Origin: Rubellimicrobium thermophilum DSM 16684
Lineage (GTDB): Bacteria; Pseudomonadota; Alphaproteobacteria; Rhodobacterales; Rhodobacteraceae
DNA: 64,000 bases
Direction of reading: 5' to 3'
Assembly: GCF_000442315.1 (NCBI RefSeq)
Contig: NZ_KE557320.1
Span: 1,079,606 to 1,143,605, forward strand
In this document: positions 9,288-21,889 of the stretch, one piece after another
Position numbering within the stretch: position 1 is the first letter of the stretch
How the letters are laid out: every line of letters begins with the position of its first letter
Made by a program: the position numbers and the translations under genes
Notes under the pieces: model-generated
What the model saw: the letters and a program-made list of their open reading frames with translations, nothing else
What the model was told of the DNA's origin: nothing
Databases searched by the model: none

Positions 9288-9374
9288 CGGCCATGACGCA
9301 TCATTCCGTGCTTCGCGGCTCTTGCGCTGCAACGCGGCGATCCTAGAGTGCGCGCGCCACAGGGGGAGCCGCCG

Positions 9375-12300
9375 ATGCCCGAATTCCGCAAGATCCTCAT
9401 CGCCAACCGGGGCGAGATCGCGATCCGCGTCATGCGCGCGGCCAACGAGATGGGCAAGCGCACGGTCGCCGTCTATGCCGAGGAGGACAAGCTCGGCCTG
9501 CACCGGTTCAAGGCCGACGAAGCCTATCGCATCGGCGAGGGGCTGGGCCCCGTTGCGGCCTATCTCTCGATCCCCGAGATCATCCGCGTCGCCCGGATGT
9601 CGGGGGCCGATGCGATTCATCCCGGCTATGGCCTGCTGTCCGAGAATCCCGATCTGGTCGATGCCTGCGTGGCAGCGGGGATTGCCTTCATCGGCCCCAC
9701 CGCGGCGACGATGCGCGTGCTGGGGGACAAGGCCTCGGCCCGCCGGGCCGCCATCGAGGCCGGGGTGCCCGTGATCCCCGCAACCGGGGTTCTGGGCGAT
9801 GACATGGACGCGATCCGCGCCGAGGCCGCGGCGATCGGCTATCCGCTGATGCTCAAGGCGTCCTGGGCGGGGGCGGACGGGGCATGCGCCCGATCCTCTC
9901 GGAGGAGGAGCTGGAGGCCAAGATCCGCGAAGGCCGGCGCGAGGCCGAGGCCGCCTTCGGCAATGGCGAAGGTTATCTGGAGAAGATGATCCAGCGCGCC
10001 CGTCATGTGGAGGTGCAGATCCTCGGCGACAGGCAGGGCAACGTCTGGCATCTGTGGGAGCGCGACTGCACCGTGCAGCGGCGCAACCAGAAGGTCGTGG
10101 AGCGCGCGCCGGCCCCCTATCTGACCCAGGCCCAGCGCGAGGAGGTCTGTGCCATGGCCGTCCGGCTCTGCCGGTCGGTCGGCTATGAATGCGCCGGCAC
10201 CGTCGAGTTCCTCCAGGACATGGATACGGGGGCCTTCTACTTCATCGAGGTCAATCCCCGCATCCAGGTCGAACACACCGTGACAGAGGAGGTGACGGGC
10301 ATCGACATCGTGCGCGCCCAGATCCTCATCGCGGAGGGCCGCAGCCTCGCGGAGGCGACCGGCGTCGCCCGGCAGGAGGACGTGAAGCTCGACGGCCATG
10401 CGCTCCAGTGCCGCGTGACGACCGAGGATCCGCAGAACAACTTCATCCCCGATTACGGCCGCATCCAGATGTACCGGAGTGCGACCGGCCCCGGAATCCG
10501 GCTCGATGGCGGGACGGCCTATACGGGCGCGGTGGTCACGCGCTACTATGATTCCCTGCTGACGAAGGTGACGGCCCGCGCGCCCACGCCCGAGATGGCC
10601 ATCGCCCGTATGGACCGCGCCTTGCGCGAGTTCCGGATCCGCGGCGTGTCCACGAATATCGACTTCGTGGTGAACCTGCTTAGGCATCCCACCTTCCTGT
10701 CGAATGCCTACACGACCAAGTTCATCGACACGACGCCCGAGCTGTTCCGCTTCGCCCCCCGTCAGGACCGGGCGACGCGCCTGCTGACCTACATTGCCGA
10801 TGTCACGGTCAACGGTCACCCGGAAACGGCGGGCCGACCCGCCCCCCGGCCGAAGCCCGCAAGCCCCGTCCCCCGGTCGAGAGCCTCGGCACCTGGCGGG
10901 CCGGCACCCGCCAGCTTCTGGAGGAGAAGGGACCGAAGGCCGTCGCCGACTGGATGAAGGCGCAGACGCGCCTTCTGCTCACCGACACGACGATGCGCGA
11001 TGCGCATCAGTCGCTGCTGGCCACGCGGATGCGTTCGATCGACATGATCCGCGCGGCGCCCGCCTATGCCCAGCTTCTGCCGGACCTGTTCTCGGTCGAA
11101 TGCTGGGGGGGCGCCACCTTCGACGTGGCCTATCGCTTCCTTCAGGAATGCCCCTGGCAGCGCCTGCGCGACATCCGCGAACGTCTGCCCAACATCATGA
11201 CGCAGATGCTGCTGCGGGCCTCCAACGCGGTCGGCTACACGAACTATCCGGACAATGTCGTGCGCGCCTTCGTCCACCGGGCGGCCGAATCGGGGGTGGA
11301 CGTCTTCCGGGTGTTCGACAGCCTCAACTGGGTCGAGAACATGCGCGTCGCCATGGACGCCGTGATCGAGACCGGAAAGATCTGCGAGGCCGCCATCTGC
11401 TATACCGGCGACATCCTCGATCCGGCGCGCTCCAAGTATTCCCTGTCCTATTACGTGCAGATGGCGAGAGAGCTGGAAGCGGCGGGGGCCCATGTCCTGG
11501 GGCTCAAGGACATGGCGGGGCTGCTCAAGGCCCCGGCGGCCCGTGTGCTCTTCCGCGCCCTGCGCGAGGAGGTGTCGCTGCCGATCCATTTCCACACCCA
11601 TGACACCTCGGGGGCGGCGGCGGCCACGATCCTTGCCGCGGCCGAAACGGGGGTGGATGCCGTGGATGCGGCGATGGACGCCTTCTCGGGCGGGACATCC
11701 CAGCCCTGCCTTGGCAGCATCGTGGAGGCGCTGCGCGGCACCGAACGCGAGACCGGCCTCGACATCGGGGCGATCCGCACCATCAGCAACTACTGGGAGG
11801 CGGTGCGCGTCCAGTATGCCGCTTTCGAATCCGGCCTCCAGGCCCCCGCCTCCGAGGTCTATCTGCACGAGATGCCGGGCGGGCAGTTCACCAATCTCAA
11901 GGCCCAGGCCCGCAGCCTCGGGCTCGAGGAGCGCTGGCACGAGGTCGCCCAGGCCTATGCCGATGCCAACCTGATGTTCGGCGACATCGTGAAGGTCACG
12001 CCCTCGTCCAAGGTCGTGGGGGACATGGCCCTGATGATGGTCGCCCAGGGGCTGACGCGGGAGCAGGTCGAGGATCCCTCGGTCGAGGTCGCCTTCCCCG
12101 ATTCGGTCGTGGACATGCTGCGCGGCAATCTCGGTCAGCCCCCCGGCGGCTGGCCCGAAGGTCTGGTGCGCAAGGTCCTCAAGGGCGAGACGCCGCGCAC
12201 CGACCGGCCCGGCGCGCATCTGCCCCCCGTGGATCTCGAGGCCGCGCGAGAGAAGGCCCAGAAGGAGATCGGTCAGCCTCTCGATGACGAGGACCTGATG

Positions 12301-12813
12301 GGCTATCTCATGTATCCCAAGGTGTTCTCGGATTACGCGGCACGGCACCGGACCTATGGCCCGGTCCGCACCCTGCCCACCCCGACCTTCTTCTACGGCA
12401 TGGAGCCGGGCGAAGAGATCAGCGTCGAGATCGATCCCGGCAAGACGCTCGAAATCCGTCTTCAGGCCGTCGGCGAGACGGGGGATGACGGGGATGTGCG
12501 CGTGTTCTTCGAGCTGAACGGTCAGCCTCGCACGATCCGCGTCCCCAACCGCAAGGTCCAGGGCAGCGCGCCCCGGCGCCCGAAGGCCGAACCCGGCAAT
12601 CCCGGCCATGTCGGGGCGCCCATGCCGGGCGTGGTGGCCTCCATCGCCGTCCAGCCGGGCAAGCCCGTGCGGGCGGGCGACCTGCTGCTGACCATCGAGG
12701 CCATGAAGATGGAAACGGGGATCCATGCCGACCGCGACGGGACAGTGAAGGCTGTCCATGTCGCGCCCGGGGCCCAGATCGACGCCAAGGATCTTCTGGT
12801 GGAGATCGAATGA
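9375..12813 (+). CDS. pyc: Pyruvate carboxylase (two frameshifts)
   Basis: A biotin enzyme that makes oxaloacetate from pyruvate and bicarbonate, replenishing the TCA cycle. Corrected length is 1146 residues, normal for the single-chain enzyme. Domains in order: biotin carboxylase (KILIANRGEIAIRVMRAANE at the start), the carboxyltransferase barrel (TDTTMRDAHQSLLATRMRS with zinc-binding HFHTHDTSG), and the biotinyl domain (IEAMKMETG, biotin on the lysine). The first break is at 9865-9867, where one G is missing from the glycine loop of the ATP-grasp fold. The second is in the C6 run at 10842-10847, one C short. Both read as homopolymer errors. Confidence 0.95.
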
Positions 12814-12890
12814 GATGACGTGGCGGGAGGGTGCGCGATCCCCCTTGCGCCCCCCCCGCCGGTCCCGCTAGATAGCCGCTCACGGAGCGG

Positions 12891-12965
12891 GCGGGTGTAG
12901 CTCAGGGGTAGAGCACAACCTTGCCAAGGTTGGGGTCGAGGGTTCGAATCCCTTCGCCCGCTCCA
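12891..12965 (+). tRNA. tRNA-Gly (anticodon GCC)
   Basis: A 75-base cloverleaf. The acceptor arm GCGGGTG pairs with CGCCCGC, with discriminator T and an encoded CCA end. The D-arm is GCTCAGGGGTAGAGC. The anticodon stem CAACC/GGTTG frames TTGCCAA, giving anticodon GCC. The T-arm carries GGTTCGAATCC. All invariant positions are present. It sits 77 bases after pyc in the same direction. Confidence 0.98.
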
Positions 12966-12995
12966 ATGGATCCCTCTTCCCTCAGACTTCCGTCG

Positions 12996-13047
12996 TTAAC
13001 GGAATCCTAACCATTTGGTGCGATCCTTCCTCCGTGAACTTCGGAGG
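12996..13047 (+). promoter_or_regulatory. CtrA-like half sites and Shine-Dalgarno-sequestering hairpin
   Basis: TTAA-N7-CTAA at 12996-13010 is one base off the CtrA box TTAA-N7-TTAA. Downstream, CCTCCG (13029-13034) and CGGAGG (13042-13047) form a six-pair hairpin whose right arm contains the GGAGG that would serve the small ORF starting at 13054. Each signal is short, so both calls are tentative. Confidence 0.3.
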
Positions 13048-13053
13048 ATGGCG

Positions 13054-13305
13054 ATGGGCGCGATTCGGGATCAGGGTCTGACGGCGCAGGGGGCGGCGGC
13101 CCCTGCTCCCGATGTTCCTGCCCTTGGGGCGCGGCTGTCGGCATTGGCCGCCCGGATCGGGGGCCGGGAAGCGGATGACGGCCCGGCCTGTGCGGTCCGC
13201 ATCGGCGGCATCGGCGGCATCGGCGGCATCGGCGGCATCGGCGGGGGTCTGTCCCGCGGGGCAGGATGCTGCAAGGCCGGAAATGATCGGCTGCCAGAAG
13301 GCTGA
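13054..13305 (+). CDS. Possible small alanine/glycine-rich protein, function unknown
   Basis: This 83-residue frame starts MGAIRDQGLTAQG with GGAGG six bases upstream. The first 55 residues are alanine-rich. A Gly-Ile-Gly tandem repeat (about residues 50-64, from a nine-base DNA repeat) is followed by a cysteine pair. I recognise no family. The region lies between tRNA-Gly and a LysR gene, and several neighbours carry indels, so the real gene may differ or be absent. Confidence 0.3.
   Translation: MGAIRDQGLTAQGAAAPAPDVPALGARLSALAARIGGREADDGPACAVRIGGIGGIGGIGGIGGGLSRGAGCCKAGNDRLPEG
13201..13245. repeat. Nine-base tandem repeat, ATCGGCGGC x5
   Basis: Four perfect copies and a fifth with one mismatch of ATCGGCGGC lie head to tail. 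In the plus-strand small ORF it encodes repeated Ile-Gly-Gly; on the other strand it would encode Ala-Ala-Asp. Such short in-phase repeats arise by slippage and often vary in copy number between strains. Confidence 0.9.
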
Positions 13306-13400
13306 TTGTTCCGTGTCCGTGGATGAAAGGCGCGCTGGGCTTCCCCCGCCTGCCACAGGGTCTATGTCATTTCGGCCGGGTTTTCAGGGCCGGAGGGACG

Positions 13401-14540
13401 ATGGATCGGCTGTCCTGCGACCGCATGTTTGCCGCCATCATGGAGGCTGGCAGCCTTGCCGCGGCGGCCCGGCGTCTGGGCACGAGTGCGGGTCAGGCCT
13501 CCAAGCTGCTGGCCCGCCTCGAAAGCGATCTGGGGGTGCGGCTTCTGCACCGGACGACGCGCGCCCTGCAACCGACGGAGGCCGGGCAGGCCTATTACGC
13601 GCGCATCCGGTCCATTCTGGAGGATTACGAGGCGCTCGATGCAGAGATGCGGGACGCGACGGGCAAGCCGCGGGGGCGGGTGCGTGTGACGGTGCCCCTG
13701 TCCTTCGGGACGATCCGGCTGGCCCCGATTCTGGCGGCCTTTGCGCGGGACAATCCGTGCATCGCGCTCGATGTGCAGTTCTCGGACCGTCTGGTGCCGC
13801 TTGTGGAGGAGGGTTTCGATCTCGCGGTGCGGGTGGGGCATGTGGAGGACTCGGCCCTGCTGGCGCGGCGGATCGGGTCGGCTCGGCTGCTCGTCGTGGG
13901 ATCGCCGGATTACCTGCGCCGGGCTGGTCGGCCCCAGCGGCCGGAGGATCTCGCCGGGCATGCCTGCATTCTCGACAGCAACCTGCGCGAGCCGGGACGC
14001 TGGCCATTCCGCAAGGGTCTCCGGGTCGGGGTCACAGGCCGTCTCTGCTTTTCGGATGCGACGGCCTGCCTGACGGCGGCCGAGGCGGGGCTGGGACTGG
14101 CCCTGTCGCCCGATTTCGTGGCCGAACGATCGCTGGCAGCGGGGCGGGTGGAGGCTGTTCTGACCGACCAGATGGACGATCCCGTTCCGATCCATGCCCT
14201 GACGCCTTCGGGCCGGCATGTTCCGGCCAAGACACGCCTGCTGATCGAGGCTCTGGCGAGGGGGCTGCGTCGAGGCGCCGGCGGGCATCGCGGAACGGAC
14301 CACCCGCCGGCAGGATCTGGCTGTCTGATCCCCTGCCCGCGGTCCGCCGATCCCAAGAAGGGACGGATGCGTCTGCGGTCCGGCAGCTCAGGCTGCGGGG
14401 TCCGCTCCCCAGATGGCCTCGAACTCGCGCCATTCCCGAGCGCTCATTCCGCTGTCCTCGAAGGCCACCCGTTCCCCCGGAGCCGTCGACGCAGCACCTC
14501 CACTGCCTGCGCCGACAGGGTGACCGCGTTGAGGCGATAA
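13401..14540 (+). CDS. LysR family transcriptional regulator (C-terminus uncertain)
   Basis: An N-terminal winged helix-turn-helix (residues 1-60, with [20 protein letters not shown]) is followed by a periplasmic-binding-like effector domain ([20 protein letters not shown], later [20 protein letters not shown]). It resembles the CrgA/DsdC-like half of the family. The start ATG at 13401 is preceded by GGAGGGACG. As read, the frame is 379 codons, about 80 too many, and its last part runs antisense over the 3' end of thyX. Dropping one G from the run near 14260-14264 would give a stop at about 14328 and a normal length near 308. A GC-rich dyad follows at 14279-14315. The target is unknown. Confidence 0.8.
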   Translation: MDRLSCDRMFAAIMEAGSLAAAARRLGTSAGQASKLLARLESDLGVRLLHRTTRALQPTEAGQAYYARIRSILEDYEALDAEMRDATGKPRGRVRVTVPLSFGTIRLAPILAAFARDNPCIALDVQFSDRLVPLVEEGFDLAVRVGHVEDSALLARRIGSARLLVVGSPDYLRRAGRPQRPEDLAGHACILDSNLREPGRWPFRKGLRVGVTGRLCFSDATACLTAAEAGLGLALSPDFVAERSLAAGRVEAVLTDQMDDPVPIHALTPSGRHVPAKTRLLIEALARGLRRGAGGHRGTDHPPAGSGCLIPCPRSADPKKGRMRLRSGSSGCGVRSPDGLELAPFPSAHSAVLEGHPFPRSRRRSTSTACADRVTALRR

Positions 14541-15307
14541 TCCTCGAAGGCGCGCCAGGCGATCGGCACCCAGTCGCGGACGATGGAGGCGATGACCCCG
14601 GCATAGGCGCGGATTTCCCACTGGGCATGGGGGTCGATCCGCAGGCGCAGGAAGTGCAGGAGATTGTGGAGATTCACCTTCCAGTACCACTGGGTATAGA
14701 CATTGGCCGGAAGATTCATCCGGGCCAGTTCGCGTGCCAGGCCCTGCTGGCCGTCGGTGGCGATCATGGCCTCGTAATGGTCATAGGCGCGCATGGCATC
14801 CTCGCGCAGCCAGCGCAGGACGCGCTCGGCCTCTTCCCCGGTCAGCGCCGCGCCTCGGCCCTGGTTGTTGGTCGTGCTCTGCGCGGCCAGATGTTCGGGG
14901 GCGGGAATGTAGAACTCGCGGTCGAGGACGGAATAGCGGGCCGAGTATTCGTTGACGCTCGCGGTGCGGTGGCGGATCCATTGACGCGCCACGAAGACGG
15001 GCAGCTTCACATGGAACTTCACCTCGCACATCTCGAACGGGGTGGTGTGGGCATGGCGCATGAGATAGCGAATCAGGGCCTCGTCGCTGGAGACGGCCCG
15101 GGTTCCGCGACCATAGCTGACGCGGGCGGCCTGCACGATGGCGGCATCATCGCCCATGTAGTCCACCACCCGGACGAAGCCGTGATCCAGCACCGGAACG
15201 GCCTCGTGCAGGCGGCGTTCGATGCCGGGGGCGACAGGGCGAAAGGTGGGGCGAGTCTCGGCGCGGAGGGCGGCGATCTCGGCCTGCTGCTCGGGGGTAA
15301 GGGGCAT
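14388..15307 (-). CDS. thyX: FAD-dependent thymidylate synthase ThyX (frameshifted)
   Basis: ThyX methylates dUMP to dTMP using methylenetetrahydrofolate, FAD and NADPH. The ThyX signature is intact as [14 protein letters not shown]. Also present are [20 protein letters not shown] near the N-terminus and [20 protein letters not shown] in the middle. The expected C-terminus ([20 protein letters not shown]) is in another frame: one G is missing in the run at about 14475-14479. The restored protein has 306 residues. I start at the ATG at 15307 ([20 protein letters not shown]) with GCGGAGA upstream. The frame is open further upstream but without family similarity. Confidence 0.93.
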
Positions 15308-15498
15308 AACGGTCTCCGCAAGCGCATCCGCGAGCGGCCAGTCTAGTCCCTGCTCCCGCAGAGGCGAGACGGCGGGGCACCAGGGACGGGCCGCGTGGCA
15401 CGACGGACACGCCGGCGCGGGCCCGACCGCAAGGCCATTGACCCGGGGGTCCATGAATGCGGTGATGAAGAAAAACCTCTCCCCGTCGGCAGGATCTC

Positions 15499-16777
15499 AT
15501 GCAGCGCCCTCTCATCCTTCTCGCGCTTCTCGCGGCTCTCGCTGCTTGCGGCGACGGCCAGCCCTTCTTCGACGGGGACGGAGGGGACGCGGGCTCCTCG
15601 ACCGATTCCGATGGGGACGGGATCACGGACGATCTCGACCCCGATGACGACAATGACGGCATCCCCGACAGCGAGGAGCCGGACAGCGACGGCGACGGCC
15701 TCATCGACGACCGGGACACGGATGACGACAATGACGGCATTCCGGATACGGCCGAGATGGACACCGATGGCGACGGCCTCATCGACGACCGGGACACGGA
15801 TGACGACAATGACGGCATTCCGGATACGGCCGAGATGGACACCGATGGCGACGGCCTCATCGACGACAAGGATCCCGATGACGACAATGACGGCATCCGG
15901 GACGAGGATGACGGAGCCCCGCCCGGCAGCGGCTTCACCGATACCGGCGGCGTGGGCGCCATCCCCTCTGCGATCGCCGGCAACCTGACCCGGGTCGCCT
16001 ACAACCCGGCCGACGATACGCTGTCGGTGACGCTCGATTCCCTCGACACGACACCCATCAGTGCCGTCTATCGGCGCACGCCGGCCCTCGATCTGCCCGG
16101 CTACACGGCCTATTCCGTTCAGGAAGACCCGCTGGACCGGATGTTCGTCGCCCTGGTCGCCACCTCTCCCGATGGAACGTCGATGGGGGGGGTCGTGGCG
16201 GATGGGGGCCAGTTCAACCGCGTCTTCGGCGGGGCCTTCTACCGCCGGATCGGGGCCTATTCCCCCCCATGTGCCGAGCCAGCCGGGCAATGGCCTTGTC
16301 AGCTATGTCGGCACGTATGCCGGTCTCACGAACATCAATGCACCCCGCCCGGGGGAAATCCTTCCCGTTCCCGACGGGATCGATGACTCCCTGATCCCGG
16401 GCCAACCGAGCCGCGTCACCGGCGAGGTCTTCCTGAACGCCGACTTTGCCGACAACCGGGTCAATGGCGCGATCTACAACCGGGAGCTGACGGATCAGGG
16501 CCTTGCCCTTCAGGATGTCATCCTCGTGATGACCGAGATCCGCTCCAACGGCAGCTTCGACGGAAACGCCGAAAGCATCGATCATTCGACGATCGGCAGC
16601 TATGGGGGCGCCTTCGGGGGAACGGGTGCAACCTCGGCAGCCGGGGGAGTGCGCCTGGAAAACCACATTCCCGAGACCGACCGGGAAATCGAATGGGGCA
16701 CATTCGTGCTCTCGCGCTGTGGCACCCCGGGGGCAAGCCTGACCATCTGCGATCTCGTCAGTCCCGATGCTCCGTAG
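15499..16777 (+). CDS. Surface lipoprotein with TSP3 calcium-binding repeats, probable Slam substrate (frameshifted)
   Basis: The N-terminus is a lipoprotein signal (LLALLAALAAC, lipid on Cys17). Residues about 30-135 are thrombospondin type-3 repeats of the form DSDGDGxxDDxDxDDDNDGIPD, which bind calcium. The rest is beta-rich (VTGEVFLNADFADNRVNGAI, then GSYGGAFGGTGATSAAGG) and resembles the C-terminal barrel of TbpB-like surface lipoproteins. One extra C in the C7 run at about 16264-16270 shifts the frame; the corrected protein has 425 residues. It overlaps the downstream Slam gene by 11 bases, so the two are co-translated. I infer surface exposure via Slam; the ligand is unknown. Confidence 0.75.
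15691..15871. repeat. Exact 78-bp tandem duplication inside the TSP3 region
   Basis: The 78 bases at 15691-15768 are repeated without change at 15769-15846, and a third partial copy continues to about 15871. Each unit encodes one 26-residue calcium-binding module. Identity at synonymous positions indicates a recent duplication, and the copy number may be collapsed or variable. Confidence 0.92.
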
Positions 16778-18147
16778 CCTGGCGGTGGCGCTCTGCCTCC
16801 TTTGCGGAGGGGGCGCCCTCGCCCAGACTGTCGTCGAGATACAGCCCCCCGAGGCACGTCACCTTGCCGCACAGGCCGTTCTGGCCGGGGATGCACCGCT
16901 GGCACGGGACATCGCCCTTGCCCTTCTGTCACGCGATCATCGCGATGCCGCGGCCTGGCGCATCCTGGCCGCGGCAGAGCTTGCCCTGGACCGGCCCGCA
17001 GCGGCCCGGCAGGCGGCGGCCACGGCATGGCGACATGCAGAGGGGCCATTGCGCCGCTATGAGCCGCCCGTCTGGCCGGACTGGCCGCGATGCGGAAGAC
17101 AGGCCCGGACTGGCCCGGTGGTGGCTGAGGCTGGCCCTTCTTTCGGCCCCCTCGGCCGACGAGAGGGAACGAACCCGGCAGGACGCCGCACGTCTCCGGA
17201 TGGCCCTGCCGTGGCGATGGGATGCCCGACTGTCCTTCGGGCCAAGCCGCAACGTCAATGGCGGCGCGCAATCCCCCTTCAATGTCATCGAGGGTCTGCC
17301 CTTTGTCGGCGTCATCAGCGTGGACGGCCGGGCCCTGTCGGGTTGGGCGGGGGTTCTCGACCTGTCGGTCACCCGCACCCTTTCGGCACGCGAAACCCGG
17401 CGGTGGGAAGCCGGATTCCGGATCTGGGCCCGTGGCGTCACCCTTTCGGAGGAGGCGCGCACCCTGATCGAGGCCGAGCGGGACCCGGGGGATCCCCCCC
17501 TGACGGGGGCAGACTTTTCCTCGAATCTCCTCGAGATGTCTCTGCGGCAGGACCGGCTGGCCGGGCGCTGGATCCTTGGCACCGAAGCGACGGCCGGGCT
17601 GGTCTGGCACGGGGGGGATCTGTCCTACGGGCTGCTGCGGGGCACCGCCGAGGCCTCGCATCCCCTGGGAGAGAGGCAGGACCTCTCCCTCGAGATCTTC
17701 GCCGAGCGGCGCTGGAGCCAGGACGGCGAGCGGCAGGCCGACCGCATCGGCGGATCGGTGGAATGGTCGCTGCGGCTGGACGAGGCCGGCCGCGTCGCGC
17801 TGTCGCTGGGCCGAGGCACAACGCAGAGCGCCAACCGCAATGCCGTCTCGGAGGACTGGGCTGTGCAGGCACGCTGGACCTCGACCGAACCCGTCGGCCC
17901 GGCTGCCCTCGACCTGCGCATGGGGGCGCAGGTCATCGCCTTTCCCGATTATGCCGTCCTGTTTCCCGTGCCCGGCGGCCGCAGCGACGAACGATACTGG
18001 GCCTCGGTCGAAGCGACCTTCACGGAGTGGGACATGGCGGGCTTTGCCCCCGTGGTCATGATCGAGGCCTCGCGGACCGACAGCAATGTGAGCCGATTCG
18101 ACATGCAGGGCGTGACGGTTTCCTTCGGCCTGCGGTCCCGCTTCTGA
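16767..18147 (+). CDS. Slam-like surface lipoprotein assembly modifier (frameshifted)
   Basis: A signal peptide (MLRSLAVALCLLCGGGALAQ) and an alanine-rich TPR-like N-terminal domain precede a beta-barrel domain. The barrel starts near ALPWRWDARLSFGPSRNVNG, has alternating amphipathic strands and ends in aromatic VTVSFGLRSRF, typical of outer-membrane barrels and of the DUF560 domain of Slam. Slam proteins move specific lipoproteins across the outer membrane and are usually encoded beside them, as here. The TPR-barrel linker is disrupted at about 17065-17100: adding a G at GAGCC and one at CGGAA joins the parts into about 460 residues, matching Slam length. Family assignment rests on architecture and context. 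Confidence 0.72.
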
Positions 18148-18199
18148 CTGGCGGTTCGCGCAGGGACTGCTAGGTTCCCCCCCGACAAGGAGGACGACC

Positions 18200-18628
18200 A
18201 TGACGATCCGCTATCTGCACACGATGGTCCGCGTGAAGGATCTCGAGATTTCCAAGGCCTTCTACGAACTGCTCGGCCTGCGCGAGACGCGTCGCATCGA
18301 CAACGAACAGGGGCGTTTCACCCTGGTCTTCATGGCGCCGCCGGGACAGGAGGAATGCCCCGTGGAGCTGACCTACAACTGGGACGGCGACGAAGGCCTG
18401 CCGTCCGATTCGCGGCATTTCGGGCATCTCGCCTATGAAGTGGACGACATCTATGCCAAATGCCGCGAACTCATGGAGGCGGGCGTGACGATCAACCGTC
18501 CCCCCCGGGACGGGCGCATGGCCTTCGTCCGCTCGCCCGACAATATCTCGATCGAGCTGTTGCAGAAGGGCGGGGCCAAGGCGCCCGAGGAACCCTGGAT
18601 CTCCATGCCGAATATCGGCCACTGGTAG
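18200..18628 (+). CDS. gloA: Glyoxalase I-type VOC protein (lactoylglutathione lyase)
   Basis: A 142-residue vicinal-oxygen-chelate protein of the size of bacterial GloA. Metal ligand positions match the family: His7 (LHTMVRV), Glu56 (CPVELTYNW), His76 (FGHLAYEVDD) and Glu119 (ISIELLQ). It should convert the methylglyoxal-glutathione adduct to lactoylglutathione in the cytoplasm. AAGGAGG lies upstream of the ATG. It is transcribed alone, convergent with the MarR-type regulator. Confidence 0.85.
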   Translation: MTIRYLHTMVRVKDLEISKAFYELLGLRETRRIDNEQGRFTLVFMAPPGQEECPVELTYNWDGDEGLPSDSRHFGHLAYEVDDIYAKCRELMEAGVTINRPPRDGRMAFVRSPDNISIELLQKGGAKAPEEPWISMPNIGHW

Positions 18629-18703
18629 GAGGGCAGACCGGCGGCCCGCGGAATGGAGCCTTCTGGGCTAACGGGGCGCCGACCGACCCGGCCGGAAAGC
18701 CAA

Positions 18704-21265
<2,562 letters not shown>

Positions 21266-21280
21266 CCCCGGTGAGCACGG

Positions 21281-21889
21281 TCAGCGTCGCCCGCGCCGCC
21301 ACAGACCCGTGACCAGACGATAGAGATAGGTCCCCAGGATCAGGATAACGACAAGCGTGGAGAGGGGGTTCAGCCACTGCTCCACACGGTCGTAGTTCTC
21401 GCGCAGGAGATAGCCTGCACCGGCCAGGATCACGATCCAGAGGAAGCTTCCCGCAGCGGTGAACAGGAGGAAGGCCAGGGGATTCATCCCCGACAGACCG
21501 GCCGGGACCGAGATCAGCGTCCGCACGGTCGGCACGAGCCGTCCGAAGAAGACGGCGGCTCGTCCGTGGCGGGCGAACCAGTCCATGGCGCGGTCCGCCT
21601 CCTCGGGCGAGAGGGTGAGCCAGGGCCCCCAGCGATCCACGAAGCGCAGGAAGCGGTCATGTCCCCAGGCCCGTGCGAGGCCATACCAGATCAGCGTGCC
21701 GAGGAGCGAACCGAGCGTCGCGACGATCAGCAGGGCGATGAGGGAAAAGCTCCCCTGCGCCGCCTCGTAGCCGGCCAGAGGAACGATCAGTTCCGAGGGG
21801 ATGGGCGGAAAGACATTCTCCAGCACCATCAGCAGGCCTACCATCGCAAGGCCGCCAGTCTGGATCCAGCCGGTGATGAGGTCGAACAT
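21281..21889 (-). CDS. DedA/SNARE-associated family membrane protein
   Basis: A 202-residue inner-membrane protein with the DedA motifs ENVFPPIPSELIVPLAGY near the N-terminus and FFGRLVPTVRTLISVPAGLS in the middle. DedA proteins are undecaprenyl-phosphate or phospholipid translocases, or support membrane homeostasis and proton-motive force. Its ATG directly abuts the TGA of the upstream MATE gene, so the two form an operon. Confidence 0.9.
   Translation of the reverse strand: MFDLITGWIQTGGLAMVGLLMVLENVFPPIPSELIVPLAGYEAAQGSFSLIALLIVATLGSLLGTLIWYGLARAWGHDRFLRFVDRWGPWLTLSPEEADRAMDWFARHGRAAVFFGRLVPTVRTLISVPAGLSGMNPLAFLLFTAAGSFLWIVILAGAGYLLRENYDRVEQWLNPLSTLVVILILGTYLYRLVTGLWRRGRR

Noticed and set aside
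13201-13245. Short repeat array considered as CRISPR
   Set aside because: Nine-base head-to-tail units with no spacers; a simple slippage repeat.
15147-15983. Ser/Pro-rich minus-strand frame with perfect repeats
   Set aside because: The repeats are the reverse reading of the TSP3 repeats of the plus-strand lipoprotein.
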